From: Pseudomonadota bacterium
GTDB lineage: Bacteria; Pseudomonadota; Gammaproteobacteria; Steroidobacterales; Steroidobacteraceae
Assembly (NCBI GenBank): GCA_018241505.1
Contig: JAFEDS010000005.1
Span: 62,001 to 126,000, forward strand
Length of the DNA stretch: 64,000 nucleotides
Direction: 5' to 3'
The notes beneath the pieces are model-generated. The model did no database searches, was not told the origin of the DNA, and saw nothing but the letters and a program-made list of their open reading frames with translations. Positions 50,211-57,967 of the stretch are shown in pieces (position 1 is the stretch's first letter; each line of letters opens with the position of its first letter). A program made the translations under genes and the position numbers.

Positions 50211-50602
50211 GGCTAGAGTTTCCGATCAAGAAGGACGACGAAGTCATTCTCTTGGCCTCCGCGAGGTCCATCGACAACTGGTTCGCCAACGGCGGCTGTC
50301 AGCCGCCGAGCGAAGTCGGTCGCATGCACAATCTGTCAGATTGCTTCGCTCTGTGCGGCGTGAGGAATCTAACCCGGGTGAAGTCGATTGACGGCACCAA
50401 GGTGCGACTGATCAACGACGCCGGCGACTTCTACATGGCGTTCGATCCCACGGCAAAGGCGATCTCAATCCAGGCCTCTGGCGGCGTCAACATCAACGGC
50501 GCCCAGATCAGCGGGGCCGGCGAGGTCACGGATGCACTAGGGAAGGTATTGGGCACTCACCGACACGTGGAGACGGGTTCCGTAACAAACCCGCCGCAGT
50601 AG
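50207..50602 (+). CDS. C-terminal part of a phage spike/baseplate (Gp138/gpV-like) protein
   Basis: 131 aa. It begins at the FPIKKDDEVILLASARSIDN segment, which in full-length spike proteins follows an N-terminal OB-type domain of roughly 80-100 residues. Then come RMHNLSDCFALCGVRN, VRLINDAGDFYMAF, ISIQASGGVNINGAQISGAG and the tip GTHRHVETG. A start with an ATGA overlap allows expression, but the attachment domain is missing, so it is probably a relic. Confidence 0.65.
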   Translation: MRLEFPIKKDDEVILLASARSIDNWFANGGCQPPSEVGRMHNLSDCFALCGVRNLTRVKSIDGTKVRLINDAGDFYMAFDPTAKAISIQASGGVNINGAQISGAGEVTDALGKVLGTHRHVETGSVTNPPQ

Positions 50603-50701
50603 AGCACCCCCCTTCGTTACTACAAGGCGAGAGATGCGGGGACATCGTCGCATGTGAGACCCGCAGCCATGGAGGCTGGAACGGGCGTGAACGCGGATTC
50701 A

Positions 50702-50729
50702 TTGACAGTTTACCGGTAATCGGTATAAA
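50702..50729 (+). promoter_or_regulatory. higBA promoter with operator
   Basis: TTGACA (50702-50707), a 16-base spacer and TATAAA (50724-50729). The perfect 10-base palindrome TTACCGGTAA (50710-50719) lies in the spacer, an ideal site for HigA autorepression. The toxin start GTG is 9 bases after the -10, so the transcript would have almost no leader. Confidence 0.75.
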
Positions 50730-50738
50730 ATACTACCC

Positions 50739-51017
50739 GTGATCAAGAGCTTTAAATCCAAAGAGACGCGAAGCCTGTTCGAAACGGGCCGCTCAAAGAA
50801 GTTCGGCAATGTCGTGAAGGTAGTTACTCGAAAGCTCGCACAGTTGGATTCGGCGGCCACGCTCGCATTCCTGGCCTCGCCTCCTGGTAACCAGTTGGAG
50901 GCCTTGAAGAAGGATCGAGTGGGACAGCACAGCATTCGCATCAACGATCAATGGCGGGTTTGTTTTAGATGGACCAATGAAGGCCCAGAGGATGTGGAGA
51001 TAGTGGACTATCACTAG
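50739..51017 (+). CDS. higB: HigB-type toxin (RelE/ParE superfamily mRNA interferase)
   Basis: 92 aa from GTG 50739. Family text is clear: IKSFKSKETRSLFETGRSKK, ASPPGNQLEALKKDRVGQHS, IRINDQWRVCFRWTNEG and the VEIVDYH end. HigB cuts mRNA on the ribosome and is neutralised by the HigA encoded 49 bases downstream. Toxin-before-antitoxin order is usual for hig. The complete pair may help keep element 2 in the chromosome. Confidence 0.92.
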   Translation: MIKSFKSKETRSLFETGRSKKFGNVVKVVTRKLAQLDSAATLAFLASPPGNQLEALKKDRVGQHSIRINDQWRVCFRWTNEGPEDVEIVDYH

Positions 51018-51065
51018 TTCCTTCACGGATTCGACTTACACTCTTAGCGAAAAGGCAGAAAGACA

Positions 51066-51377
51066 ATGGCATTCAAGAACGGCATGCGGCCGGTGCACCC
51101 CGGCGAGGTACTGAAGGAAGACTACTTGACCCCGATAGATATGAGCGTCAACGCATTGGCGAAGAAGCTCGGCATTCCCACATCGCGCCTCAATGACATC
51201 GTGCTTGAGCGTCGCGGAGTGTCTCCAGATACCGCTTTGCGGCTCGCTCGCTTCTTCGGTGGCGATGCGCGCTCGTGGCTAAACCTACAGACGGCGTACG
51301 ATCTGCGAGTTGCGGAGATCGAGAGCGGTAAGAAGATCGAGCGGGAAGTTGCGCCTGCTCAATTGGAAGTGGCATAA
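51066..51377 (+). CDS. higA: HigA-type antitoxin (XRE HTH)
   Basis: 103 aa. RPVHPGEVLKEDYLTPIDMS, then VNALAKKLGIPTSRLNDIVL and SPDTALRLARFFGGDARSWL form the XRE DNA-binding domain of HigA. It binds HigB and represses the shared promoter, probably through TTACCGGTAA at 50710. Confidence 0.93.
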   Translation: MAFKNGMRPVHPGEVLKEDYLTPIDMSVNALAKKLGIPTSRLNDIVLERRGVSPDTALRLARFFGGDARSWLNLQTAYDLRVAEIESGKKIEREVAPAQLEVA

Positions 51378-51401
51378 GGGAGAAATGCATAAGAAGTCTC
51401 A

Positions 51402-51426
51402 GACGAAAACGCCGCCCAAGGGCGGC
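51402..51426 (-). terminator. Rho-independent terminator of the minus strand
   Basis: GCCGCCC/GGGCGGC form a 7-bp stem with a 2-base loop (51411-51426). Read leftward it is followed by GTTTTCGTCT. It lies 29 bases after the stop of the minus-strand gene at 51455 and also bounds the convergent hig operon. Confidence 0.65.
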
Positions 51427-51454
51427 AGCGCTCTCGCGATCACAAAGAGACTGG

Positions 51455-51688
51455 CTATTTCCCGACGGGCTTGAGCAGATCCGTCGGATTCAATACCTCT
51501 GCGACCGAATTGAGAATGGAGTAGGCGCGATCCAGCACGCTTCTCTCGTTGAAGTTGTCATCGGGGGACAGTGACTTCCACAGTACGTTTATCAGCGCCA
51601 TCGCCTCGAAGATCTCGCCCCGGGCATCCTCGAGGCGGACGGGGACGGGGTCGGGAAGGGTATAGCGTGCGGTTGTCTGTGTGGTCAT
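51455..51688 (-). CDS. Small phage hypothetical protein
   Basis: 77 aa from ATG 51688. The core (LEDARGEIFEAMALINVLWK, VLDRAYSILNSVAEVLNP) is all-helical and typical of short phage proteins of unknown function. It is last in a leftward run of three genes that ends at the terminator at 51402. Confidence 0.6.
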   Translation of the reverse strand: MTTQTTARYTLPDPVPVRLEDARGEIFEAMALINVLWKSLSPDDNFNERSVLDRAYSILNSVAEVLNPTDLLKPVGK

Positions 51689-51704
51689 TGTCGCGTCTCG
51701 GCCG

Positions 51705-52187
51705 TCAAAGGGCTTCGCGCCCATCTTCCGGATTTTCTACGACGAAGTTGACATGGTAGAGCGCCTCCTTCAAGTGCTCAGCGGCATCAACATACTCCTT
51801 CTCGGCGTTCGAACCCGCGGGCGGCTCGAGCGCGTCCACAGCGTCGATTGCCGCTTGGATCGCCTCGGCCGGATCGTCGTCGGGATGTGGAGGCGCCTTG
51901 ATACCGCCAGGCCATTCCAACCAAATGGCGTCGATCAACTTGTCCCACAGCGAATGTAGCCCGCTGTCGATCGGTAGCGCTTCCGAGAATGCATCGACCA
52001 TATCTCGCACGTTTTGGGGCGGCCGCAGCGCTGCCGTGCCACCCTTGAGCGACGGATGGCTACGCAAACTCGCCGCCAACGCTTCGGCAATGAGGCACAA
52101 CCCCGCCGTATGCGAGGGCCTGCCAGGTGGGTCGGCCCACCAATTCGCCGGCTCCAGGGGTTCTATGGCGCTCAGATAGTCCAACAC
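51705..52187 (-). CDS. Hypothetical phage protein
   Basis: 160 aa from GTG 52187 with AGGAGG 8 bases upstream. It has helical, acidic text (LIDAIWLEWPGGIKAPPHPD; NAEKEYVDAAEHLKEALYHV). In-frame coding-like text (TPAKRLTVQEVAQVLDYLSA) continues upstream of this start up to a stop, so the annotated start may be internal or the gene may have been frameshifted from the next one. Confidence 0.55.
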   Translation of the reverse strand: MLDYLSAIEPLEPANWWADPPGRPSHTAGLCLIAEALAASLRSHPSLKGGTAALRPPQNVRDMVDAFSEALPIDSGLHSLWDKLIDAIWLEWPGGIKAPPHPDDDPAEAIQAAIDAVDALEPPAGSNAEKEYVDAAEHLKEALYHVNFVVENPEDGREAL

Positions 52188-52482
52188 CTGCGCAACCTCC
52201 TGTACCGTCAGGCGTTTCGCCGGGGTGCCACCCGGCGGGGCGCCGCTTGAGATTCAGGCCGTGGCGGGGGGCCGCCACCCCCTCTGCGGCCTGTCCGGCC
52301 GGCGATTGCTGTCGAGCAGCAAGGGACAACGAGACGAGCTCGAAATACTCCGTCTCCGCTTCGGTGCGAGCGGCTTCTGCTTTCTGCAGTTGCTTCCGGC
52401 TCTCGATGACCCGTTCCTCAGCACGCCGGAACTTGTCCGCCGCTGCGAGCACCGGTGGCACGGACGATTTACCTCTGGGCAC
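52060..52482 (-). CDS. Coiled-coil phage hypothetical protein, 3' end uncertain
   Basis: 140 aa from GTG 52482. Residues 5-60 are coiled-coil (VLAAADKFRRAEERVIESRK, QLQKAEAARTEAETEYFELV). After about residue 75 the text becomes low-complexity while overlapping the real-looking frame of the next gene by 128 bases. A frameshift near 52250 fusing it with the downstream gene would explain both. Confidence 0.45.
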   Translation of the reverse strand: MPRGKSSVPPVLAAADKFRRAEERVIESRKQLQKAEAARTEAETEYFELVSLSLAARQQSPAGQAAEGVAAPRHGLNLKRRPAGWHPGETPDGTGGCAGVGLSERHRTPGAGELVGRPTWQALAYGGVVPHCRSVGGEFA

Positions 52483-53120
52483 GTGGGTTCCTCTTTTTGG
52501 TTTGGATTTCGATGGGACAGATTGGGCATTGGCGTTGGGCGCGGTTTCCGCCGTCCAGGTCGAGATAGAGGGAAGACCGCCGGAGCCAAGTCACTGCCGC
52601 ACCTCAGACACTTGACGCGGATGCGATGGGCGATGACGGGGAGGGTAGAGACAGAGCAAACCGCCTCCGCTCCACCACTTCTCCTAGCGCGGTCTTTTCC
52701 CCGGTACCGCCGACGGCACTTCGCCGAATCTCGTCAATAGCTCTTGACTGAAATGGCCCACGGCCTGTCCGCGGCTCCCGCCCGTTCGACTCCTCGCGAG
52801 CCGACACTCCCGTACCTGAGCACATCAACGACATCAAAGCCGCTGTCAGCTCGGCTGACGTGAGCGGTGGCGCGCATCGGGGCTTCGCGCCGGACTAGCC
52901 AAACAAACAGTTGACATCGGGATAGAGTTGGATGAGCAGCGGCCGACACCGTGAAGGCGCGCTGCACTGCATTGCAATTGCACTGCAATGGTGTTGGAAC
53001 AGCCTGTTTGCGGTTTGACGGAGTGCAACAATCGGGCTGGCGCTGATTGTCGGATTTTGGCACTGCCAAGCATGCAATCGGAGCGGTTTCGGGGCATGCT
53101 CAACAATAGTAGTTGGATCA
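52483..53120. other. 638-base stretch without a supported gene
   Basis: It contains the putative att remnant (52666) and, at 52970-52990, an inverted repeat CATTGCA-N7-TGCAATG within a TGCA-rich run (direct repeats of GCACTGCA). The latter could be a binding site upstream of the ANTAR gene. Near 52500-52600 on the minus strand a short coding-like piece with CPIC residues is visible but has no clear start. Confidence 0.4.
52666..52677 (+). repeat. Candidate right att remnant of element 2
   Basis: TCCGCTCCACCA matches the last 12 bases of the tRNA-Ala gene, in the same orientation as the two 22-bp repeats. By chance a 12-mer is not expected in a few kilobases. It lies just after the last phage-type gene, where an outer boundary is expected. 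Confidence 0.5.
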
Positions 53121-53753
53121 TTGTGCATTGCGGCGTTGAACAGCGTAGAACTGAATAACCTGGACTCCGTCCGGTCGTTTTCCCTGCCCACACCACTGCC
53201 GGCAGTGCGGATTGAAGTGGCGCAGCCCGCTTCATGGAGTGAGTTGATCTCAGCGTTGCGTTCGCTCGGCTTCCCCGTTTCGATCGGGCGCGACGCCAGG
53301 GAGACGGCGCCACTGGTTCGCGTGACCGACGGCACGACTCCGCTGGGCGATGACAGGTCGGCGTTCATTGTCATAGCGAAGGCCCGATCGGTCGAGGCGT
53401 TGACCGCCGCGATTGAGGCTGGTGCCAGCGGTTATTTCGTAGTTCCCATCGACTTCCTCAGTCTCAGTGCCACCATTTGCTGCGCTGCCGTTCAGGCGCG
53501 CGACTTGTCGACCATGTCCGAGCGGACGGCGAAGTTGCACGAGTCGCTGACAGCCGATCAAACAGTCAGTACGGTTGTTGGTATCCTGATGGAGCGTTAT
53601 AGGTTCCAGCGCAACGAAGCCTACGAGCGCCTGCGCCGCTATTCGCGAACCGAGCGCCGCAAGGTAGTCGAAATCGCCACGGAAATCGTCACCGCAACCG
53701 AAGAGTTGGGTAAGACGATGCGCGCCATCGAATCGGTCGCGCGCGAGCCTTAA
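53121..53753 (+). CDS. ANTAR-domain RNA-binding regulator with receiver-like N-terminus
   Basis: 210 aa from TTG 53121; the true start is uncertain. Residues about 28-125 have a response-regulator-like fold (AFIVIAKARSVEALTAAIEA, then GASGYFVVPID), but the phospho-acceptor Asp is not obvious. Residues about 145-200 are ANTAR (QTVSTVVGILMERYRFQRNE, AYERLRRYSRTERRKVVEIA), which binds tandem RNA hexaloops to antiterminate transcription. It stands alone; its target is not seen. Confidence 0.75.
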   Translation: MCIAALNSVELNNLDSVRSFSLPTPLPAVRIEVAQPASWSELISALRSLGFPVSIGRDARETAPLVRVTDGTTPLGDDRSAFIVIAKARSVEALTAAIEAGASGYFVVPIDFLSLSATICCAAVQARDLSTMSERTAKLHESLTADQTVSTVVGILMERYRFQRNEAYERLRRYSRTERRKVVEIATEIVTATEELGKTMRAIESVAREP

Positions 53754-53895
53754 AAAGCCTGGCTCAACAGCACGCCAGGATCCGCCCAACACTGCGAGTT
53801 GCAGCCCGTCCTAATGGGGACGAACATTCCGCTGCGGCGTTTCGTCCTTCGGGCAAGACGCTGCCGCCGTCTTGGAGTGACTCGCCGGAGCGTAC

Positions 53896-54384
53896 GTGCA
53901 TTTAAGGGCTGAACAACCAGCCGATCGCGCTGCCATTCACGCTGTCGTAACGGCTGCGTTCGGTCGCGTTGACGAGGCCGATCTCGTCGACCGCCTGCGC
54001 GAAGAGGGCAGTGGGGTGGTTTCGCTGGTGTCTCTAGATGCCGACGCCGCTGTCACTGGACATGTTCTTTTGTCCCGTATGGACGCGCCTTTCAGGGCCC
54101 TCGGTCTCGCGCCGCTTTCGGTCTTGCCGGCTAGGCAACGCTCCGGAATTGGAAGCCAACTGGTGCGCGCCGCACTTCAATACTCGAAGGACCTGGGTTG
54201 GGAGGCCGTGTTTGTCCTCGGCGACCCGCAATATTACGGACGCTTCGGCTTCAACGCCGAGCACGCCAGCGGCTTCAGCTCGCCCTATGCGGGACCTCAT
54301 CTAATGATCCACGCGCTGACAGGTTCGTTGCCTGTCAGCGCGGGATCCATAGCTTACGCAAGGCCGTTCGCGTCCCTCGGTTAA
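53896..54384 (+). CDS. GNAT N-acetyltransferase (YhbS-like)
   Basis: 162 aa from GTG 53896. The acetyl-CoA pyrophosphate loop is in LSVLPARQRSGIGSQLVRAA, and the family-specific VFVLGDPQYYGRFGFNAE follows. Members acetylate small molecules or proteins; the substrate is unknown. Its stop overlaps the stop of the convergent DUF2189 gene by 4 bases. Confidence 0.88.
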   Translation: MHLRAEQPADRAAIHAVVTAAFGRVDEADLVDRLREEGSGVVSLVSLDADAAVTGHVLLSRMDAPFRALGLAPLSVLPARQRSGIGSQLVRAALQYSKDLGWEAVFVLGDPQYYGRFGFNAEHASGFSSPYAGPHLMIHALTGSLPVSAGSIAYARPFASLG

Positions 54385-55157
54385 CCGCCAATCAACTCCT
54401 TGTATGCATGCCAAGTGGCATGTCCCAGGAGCGGCGCCACGATGATCATGCCAAACAGAAACGGTACGAATCCAAGGATAGTGAGCCCTACAATGATGGC
54501 TGCCCACACAATCATCGCGGGCAGATTCCAGAAGGTCACTTTTACGCTGATCCACATGGCGTCGAGCGCACTCGCGTGACGATCGATGATCAAAGGAACC
54601 GAGACAACCGACAGCGTGAACACCACCGCTGCCAGTATCGCTCCGGACCCGATGTAGGCCAGAACCTGCGGTCGGCTCACAACATCTGAGACGCTGCCCC
54701 ACAGTGCGTCACCTAAGCTCGGCGCCGATGTGTGCAATACCGACTGCAATACGATCCCCGACAACACAAACCATGCAGCGGCAATAATCGCCAACACGAC
54801 CCCGAAATACGCGAGCCCTTCCGGATTGCGTGTCATCCCATACATTGACTCGTCGAACCCGGTCTTCTCGCCATTCGCCCGACGACGCGACAACTCGCAG
54901 AGCCCGGTCGTCATGATCGGTCCCACGAGCAGGTATCCAGAAATCGCCGCTGCCACCAGATAGGCATGGCTACTACCTAACATCAACAGAATCGCACCCA
55001 GCGCTGTAATCAGCGCCCCATGTCCAAGGCTCGCCGCCTTCATGTGCTTAACGTCATCCCACCCACGCTGCAACCACACCATCGCGCGCATTGCCGACAC
55101 GCGCCGAATCTCGACGTGGAGAAAATGATGTCGACCCAAGATGATGGAATTGGCCAT
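54381..55157 (-). CDS. DUF2189-family integral membrane protein
   Basis: 258 aa with about six transmembrane helices (ALITALGAILLMLGSSHAYL; FGVVLAIIAAAWFVLSGIVL; ILAAVVFTLSVVSVPLIIDR; LPAMIVWAAIIVGLTILGFV). RGWDDVKHMKAASLGHGALI at the front and a Pro-Leu-Leu-Gly-His-Ala-Thr-Trp-His C-terminal signature are those of DUF2189. Function unknown. Confidence 0.85.
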   Translation of the reverse strand: MANSIILGRHHFLHVEIRRVSAMRAMVWLQRGWDDVKHMKAASLGHGALITALGAILLMLGSSHAYLVAAAISGYLLVGPIMTTGLCELSRRRANGEKTGFDESMYGMTRNPEGLAYFGVVLAIIAAAWFVLSGIVLQSVLHTSAPSLGDALWGSVSDVVSRPQVLAYIGSGAILAAVVFTLSVVSVPLIIDRHASALDAMWISVKVTFWNLPAMIVWAAIIVGLTILGFVPFLFGMIIVAPLLGHATWHAYKELIGG

Positions 55158-55761
55158 TGCGGTCTCCTTGCAGGTACTGCCTGCTGGTTGTCGACCTGGT
55201 AAGCCCCTATGCGCCGCTCGCCCGCGTGCTCGTGGCCCGTTGAGCCCGTTGGCGCGCTTCGCACCTGATCGTCGAATCCGGGACGGTTACCCCTCGGGGC
55301 GCAACCATCCCACCGCTGTCTCTGGGTAGTCCTACGGACCACCCACGCGCGGCTCGATTCAGCTCAGTCCTTCGACGGCGAGGACCCTGTCCAGGCTACG
55401 ACCCCGGAACCCGGGCTCGACCGCGACGGCTGTGGCCAGCAGGTCGCGCATGCCCATCCTACGCTTAGTTCCTGTGGGACCGTACAGCGGCGCATTCAGC
55501 CGTATTGGTCGGCCGCGCACCTGCCCGAGGGGCTGTCTGGCGTGGCGGTCGCCGCACCCATAAGGTCGGGCGCACAGCGGGCGTGTGCCTTTGCGCCAAG
55601 CGGCCGATGGCGTATCGGCCACGCGGGTTCCGATCCGGGGCCAGCCGCACGTGAACTCCCGGCATATCTACGTCCGATCGGGGTTCCGCTGGGCCTTCTT
55701 GGGGCTCCGCGCGCCGGAATAGACAACCCCGCACCGCCGGGTAAACTGCGACCCCCTGCGC
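55158..55761. other. 604-base stretch with no supported gene
   Basis: GC-rich sequence between the DUF2189 start and tRNA-Arg. Open frames exist on both strands, but they are Arg/Pro/Ala-rich shadows without ribosome sites or motifs. No repeats, terminator or RNA gene was recognised other than the tRNA that follows. Confidence 0.45.
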
Positions 55762-55837
55762 GCCCTCGTAGCTCAGTGGATAGAGCGACCGCCTCCTAAG
55801 CGGTAGGTCACAGGTTCAACTCCTGTCGAGGGCGCCA
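55762..55837 (+). tRNA. tRNA-Arg (anticodon CCT)
   Basis: 76 bases with encoded CCA. Acceptor GCCCTCG pairs with CGAGGGC, discriminator G73; D arm GCTC/GAGC; anticodon stem ACCGC/GCGGT with loop CTCCTAA, giving CCT (reads AGG). T arm ACAGG, TTCAACT, CCTGT. No duplicated copy of its 3' end was found nearby, so it does not appear to hold an element. Confidence 0.95.
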
Positions 55838-55937
55838 TCTTCATTTTGACCAGCCGCCGCTCGAGGCGAATCCTTCCATCTTGTCGGAGCTTTAAAGCGA
55901 GTCCGAGGCCCTTTCTTCCCGGTGGCGCGTCAACTTC

Positions 55938-56558
55938 TCATTTCCAAGGAGCCGGTCGCGTCAGGACATATCCATCGGAGCGTGCCACATGAACGGGAAG
56001 TTGGGTTCCCCGTAGCTTGACTTCACCGATCGTGAAGTAGCCGCTCGCAGCCCGGCAGAGGGAAACTGAATTTCGGCCCGGCGGTTGCGCGACGATGATA
56101 CGTTTATCCGTGAATCGGGACAGCACTTGACGCACAGGTGTCGTAAGGTCGCTGTCCGCGGAAATCAGCATCGCGGCGTCAAAGCGGTTCTCAAATGCAT
56201 CCATGAGCAGTCGTACCGCGATATTCACGTCTGTCATTTTTTCCTCGTAATCCATCCACTGAGCGCCGCATACGCGGCACCGGCGTGGTTTGTCGAGGTA
56301 ATGGCCAAAATGCATGGTAACGCTCGGGAGCGTTGACAGTGCTTCCAGGTAAGTATTCTGACGGCGTATGTCTTCGGTATTGTGCCCGTTGGCTCGAATA
56401 CGAGAGGTGAAATAGTGAACGGCTTCGAGATGTTGGTCAGGTTTGAGCAGAGCCTGCGATAGTCGGACAAGGTCCAGCCAGTAGTACTTACGCCAGCCCT
56501 TACTGCGCAGGCCGAAGTAGAGGTTAAAGCCGTCGATGTAGGCAACGACACGGCTCAT
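55938..56558 (-). CDS. NYN-domain (PIN-like) protein
   Basis: 206 aa from ATG 56558. The NYN/LabA-type ribonuclease fold shows its acidic residues in VVAYIDGFNLYFGL, EKMTDVNIAVRLLMDA and MLISADSDLTTPV, with a CRVC pair between. It is a probable metal-dependent RNase. The start overlaps the stop of a small upstream gene (ATGA), suggesting a coupled pair of toxin-antitoxin-like geometry. Confidence 0.85.
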   Translation of the reverse strand: MSRVVAYIDGFNLYFGLRSKGWRKYYWLDLVRLSQALLKPDQHLEAVHYFTSRIRANGHNTEDIRRQNTYLEALSTLPSVTMHFGHYLDKPRRCRVCGAQWMDYEEKMTDVNIAVRLLMDAFENRFDAAMLISADSDLTTPVRQVLSRFTDKRIIVAQPPGRNSVSLCRAASGYFTIGEVKLRGTQLPVHVARSDGYVLTRPAPWK

Positions 56559-56707
56559 TGAGCCACTGCCTTCCATTTCTGGCGATCGGCCTTGACAACT
56601 TGGGTGCTCTTTCGGAGAATTTCGTCTGTTAACCCCGCTGGAGAGCGTATCTCCGGCCCGACGCCTCCCTCGCGGAGGCGTTTCTTTTTCTGCTCGGGTG
56701 AATTCAC
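56555..56707 (-). CDS. Small basic protein coupled to the NYN gene
   Basis: 50 aa from GTG 56707. Composition is Lys/Arg/Gln-rich (EQKKKRLREGGVG) with a helical C-terminus (LTDEILRKSTQVVKADRQKW). The 4-base overlap with the NYN gene argues that it is translated. Against this, part of the frame coincides with a terminator-like hairpin at 56661-56689. Confidence 0.4.
   Translation of the reverse strand: MNSPEQKKKRLREGGVGPEIRSPAGLTDEILRKSTQVVKADRQKWKAVAQ
56661..56689 (+). terminator. Terminator-like hairpin, plus strand
   Basis: ACGCCTCC and GGAGGCGT form an 8-bp stem with a 5-base loop, followed by TTCTTTTT. By form it is a rho-independent terminator for rightward transcription, but no rightward gene precedes it, and it lies inside a small minus-strand frame. 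Confidence 0.4.
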
Positions 56708-56939
56708 TTTGTCGCCTCTGTGGCGCTCACCGCATCGATACCCACGATCGCGATTTTGAACTTCATTCCAAACGCACATTCCATGACTACTCCGCTGCAA
56801 CATCACGAGTCTCAGCGGTAGAGTTGTGTAGATCGGTCAAGGATCTCAACCGACAGGAGTCTGGGATGTGTCGACGACCTTTCCGGCTCAGGTTGGCTCC
56901 CCCTTGCGCCCAATGCGGCTCTCTAGTAATTTACCGACA

Positions 56940-56951
56940 GGTTAAATAACC
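56940..56951. promoter_or_regulatory. Palindrome upstream of the ArsR-type gene
   Basis: GGTTAAATAACC is a perfect 12-base dyad 12 bases before the start of the ArsR-type regulator. A+T-rich imperfect dyads of this kind are usual ArsR operators, so autorepression of the arsR-GST-AHSA1 operon is likely. Confidence 0.55.
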
Positions 56952-56963
56952 AATCGGCTAAAT

Positions 56964-57302
56964 ATGCCCGACCCCCTCAGCGCCACCTTCGCCGCCCTGG
57001 CGGACCCCACGAGGCGTGCGATCCTCGCCAGGGTGTCGCTCGGCGAGACCTCCGTGGGCGAGCTCGCCGCGCCGTTCGACATGAGCCTGCCGGCGATCTC
57101 CAAACACCTGAAGGTACTCGAGCGGGCAGGGTTGATCGCCCGGGGCAGGGAGGCGCAGTGGCGTCCCTGCAAGCTGAAGGCCGAACGGTTGAAGGACGCC
57201 GCGGGCTGGTTCGACGAGTACCGTCACCACTGGGAGACCCAGTTGGATGCGCTCGAGGTTTACCTGGAAAAAAAGCACCGCAAAAAGAAAACACGCACCT
57301 GA
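56964..57302 (+). CDS. ArsR-family transcriptional regulator
   Basis: 112 aa. The winged HTH is clear: ATFAALADPTRRAILARVSL, GELAAPFDMSLPAISKHLKV, LERAGLIARGREAQWRPC. It lacks the metal-binding Cys motifs of ArsR/SmtB sensors and matches the subtype that is co-transcribed with SRPBCC (AHSA1) proteins. It is 12 bases before the GST gene, with the AHSA1 gene third. Confidence 0.9.
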   Translation: MPDPLSATFAALADPTRRAILARVSLGETSVGELAAPFDMSLPAISKHLKVLERAGLIARGREAQWRPCKLKAERLKDAAGWFDEYRHHWETQLDALEVYLEKKHRKKKTRT

Positions 57303-57314
57303 GATACAAACACA

Positions 57315-57962
57315 ATGGCACTCACACTCTATCTGCACCCCTTGTCCTCGTATTGCCACAAGCCCCTGATCGCGCTCTACGAGAATGCAATCGCCTTTAC
57401 TGCGCATGTGGTCGACCTCGGCGACCCGCAAGCGCGCGATCGGTTCAAGAAAGTCTGGCCGCTGGCGAAGTTTCCAGTGCTTCGCGACGACAGCCGCAAT
57501 CAAACCATTCCCGAATCAACCTGCATCATCGAATACGTCGGACGTCACTTTCCCGGACCGGTCAAACTGTTGCCGGATGATGAAGAAGCCGCGTCACAGG
57601 TGCGCGCAACGGATCGCTTCTACGATCTGCATGTGCACTATCACATGCAGAGAATCGTCGGCGACAAGCTCCGTCCCGCCGACGGTCACGACCCGATCGG
57701 TGTCAGTGAATCGAAGGAACGGCTGCACACGGCGCTGCAAGTCGCGGAAGGGGAAATGGCGACGCGGCGGTGGGCGTGCGGTGAATTGTTCTCGATGGCG
57801 GATTGTGCGGCGGCACCGCCGCTGTTTTTTATTGACAAGATGATGCCGCTGAAAGCTCACTTCCCGCATTTGAGCGCTTACCTCGGCCGCCTGAAGCAGC
57901 GCCCGTCCTATGCGCGCGTGCTCAGCGAAGCGGAACCCTACATGCAGTTTTTCCCGGGCTAA
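57315..57962 (+). CDS. Glutathione S-transferase family protein
   Basis: 215 aa. The N-terminal thioredoxin-like domain (TLYLHPLSSYCHKPLIALYE, then KFPVLRDD and ESTCIIEYV with the cis-Pro and ESxxI glutathione-binding positions) is followed by an all-helical domain (MADCAAAPPLFFIDKMMPL). It conjugates glutathione or acts as a peroxidase; the substrate is unknown. It is in the ArsR/AHSA1 operon. Confidence 0.9.
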   Translation: MALTLYLHPLSSYCHKPLIALYENAIAFTAHVVDLGDPQARDRFKKVWPLAKFPVLRDDSRNQTIPESTCIIEYVGRHFPGPVKLLPDDEEAASQVRATDRFYDLHVHYHMQRIVGDKLRPADGHDPIGVSESKERLHTALQVAEGEMATRRWACGELFSMADCAAAPPLFFIDKMMPLKAHFPHLSAYLGRLKQRPSYARVLSEAEPYMQFFPG

Positions 57963-57967
57963 CGATC

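Larger units (their letters stand above)
47178..52677 (-). mobile_element. Integrated element 2: prophage remnant, about 5.5 kb
   Basis: It runs from the middle att site to a 12-bp partial match at 52666-52677. Contents: an integrase next to att, primase fragments in both orientations, small phage proteins, a RuvC-like resolvase, a spike fragment, HigBA and three minus-strand phage-type genes. Broken genes and the degraded right repeat show decay. The right limit depends on the short repeat and is less certain than the left. Confidence 0.6.

Noticed and set aside
30257-52677. An intact inducible prophage
   Set aside because: No portal, capsid, tail tube, tape measure, holin or endolysin genes were found, and several phage genes are fragments.
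55762-55837. tRNA-Arg as another integration site
   Set aside because: No second copy of its 3' end was seen and no integrase lies beside it.
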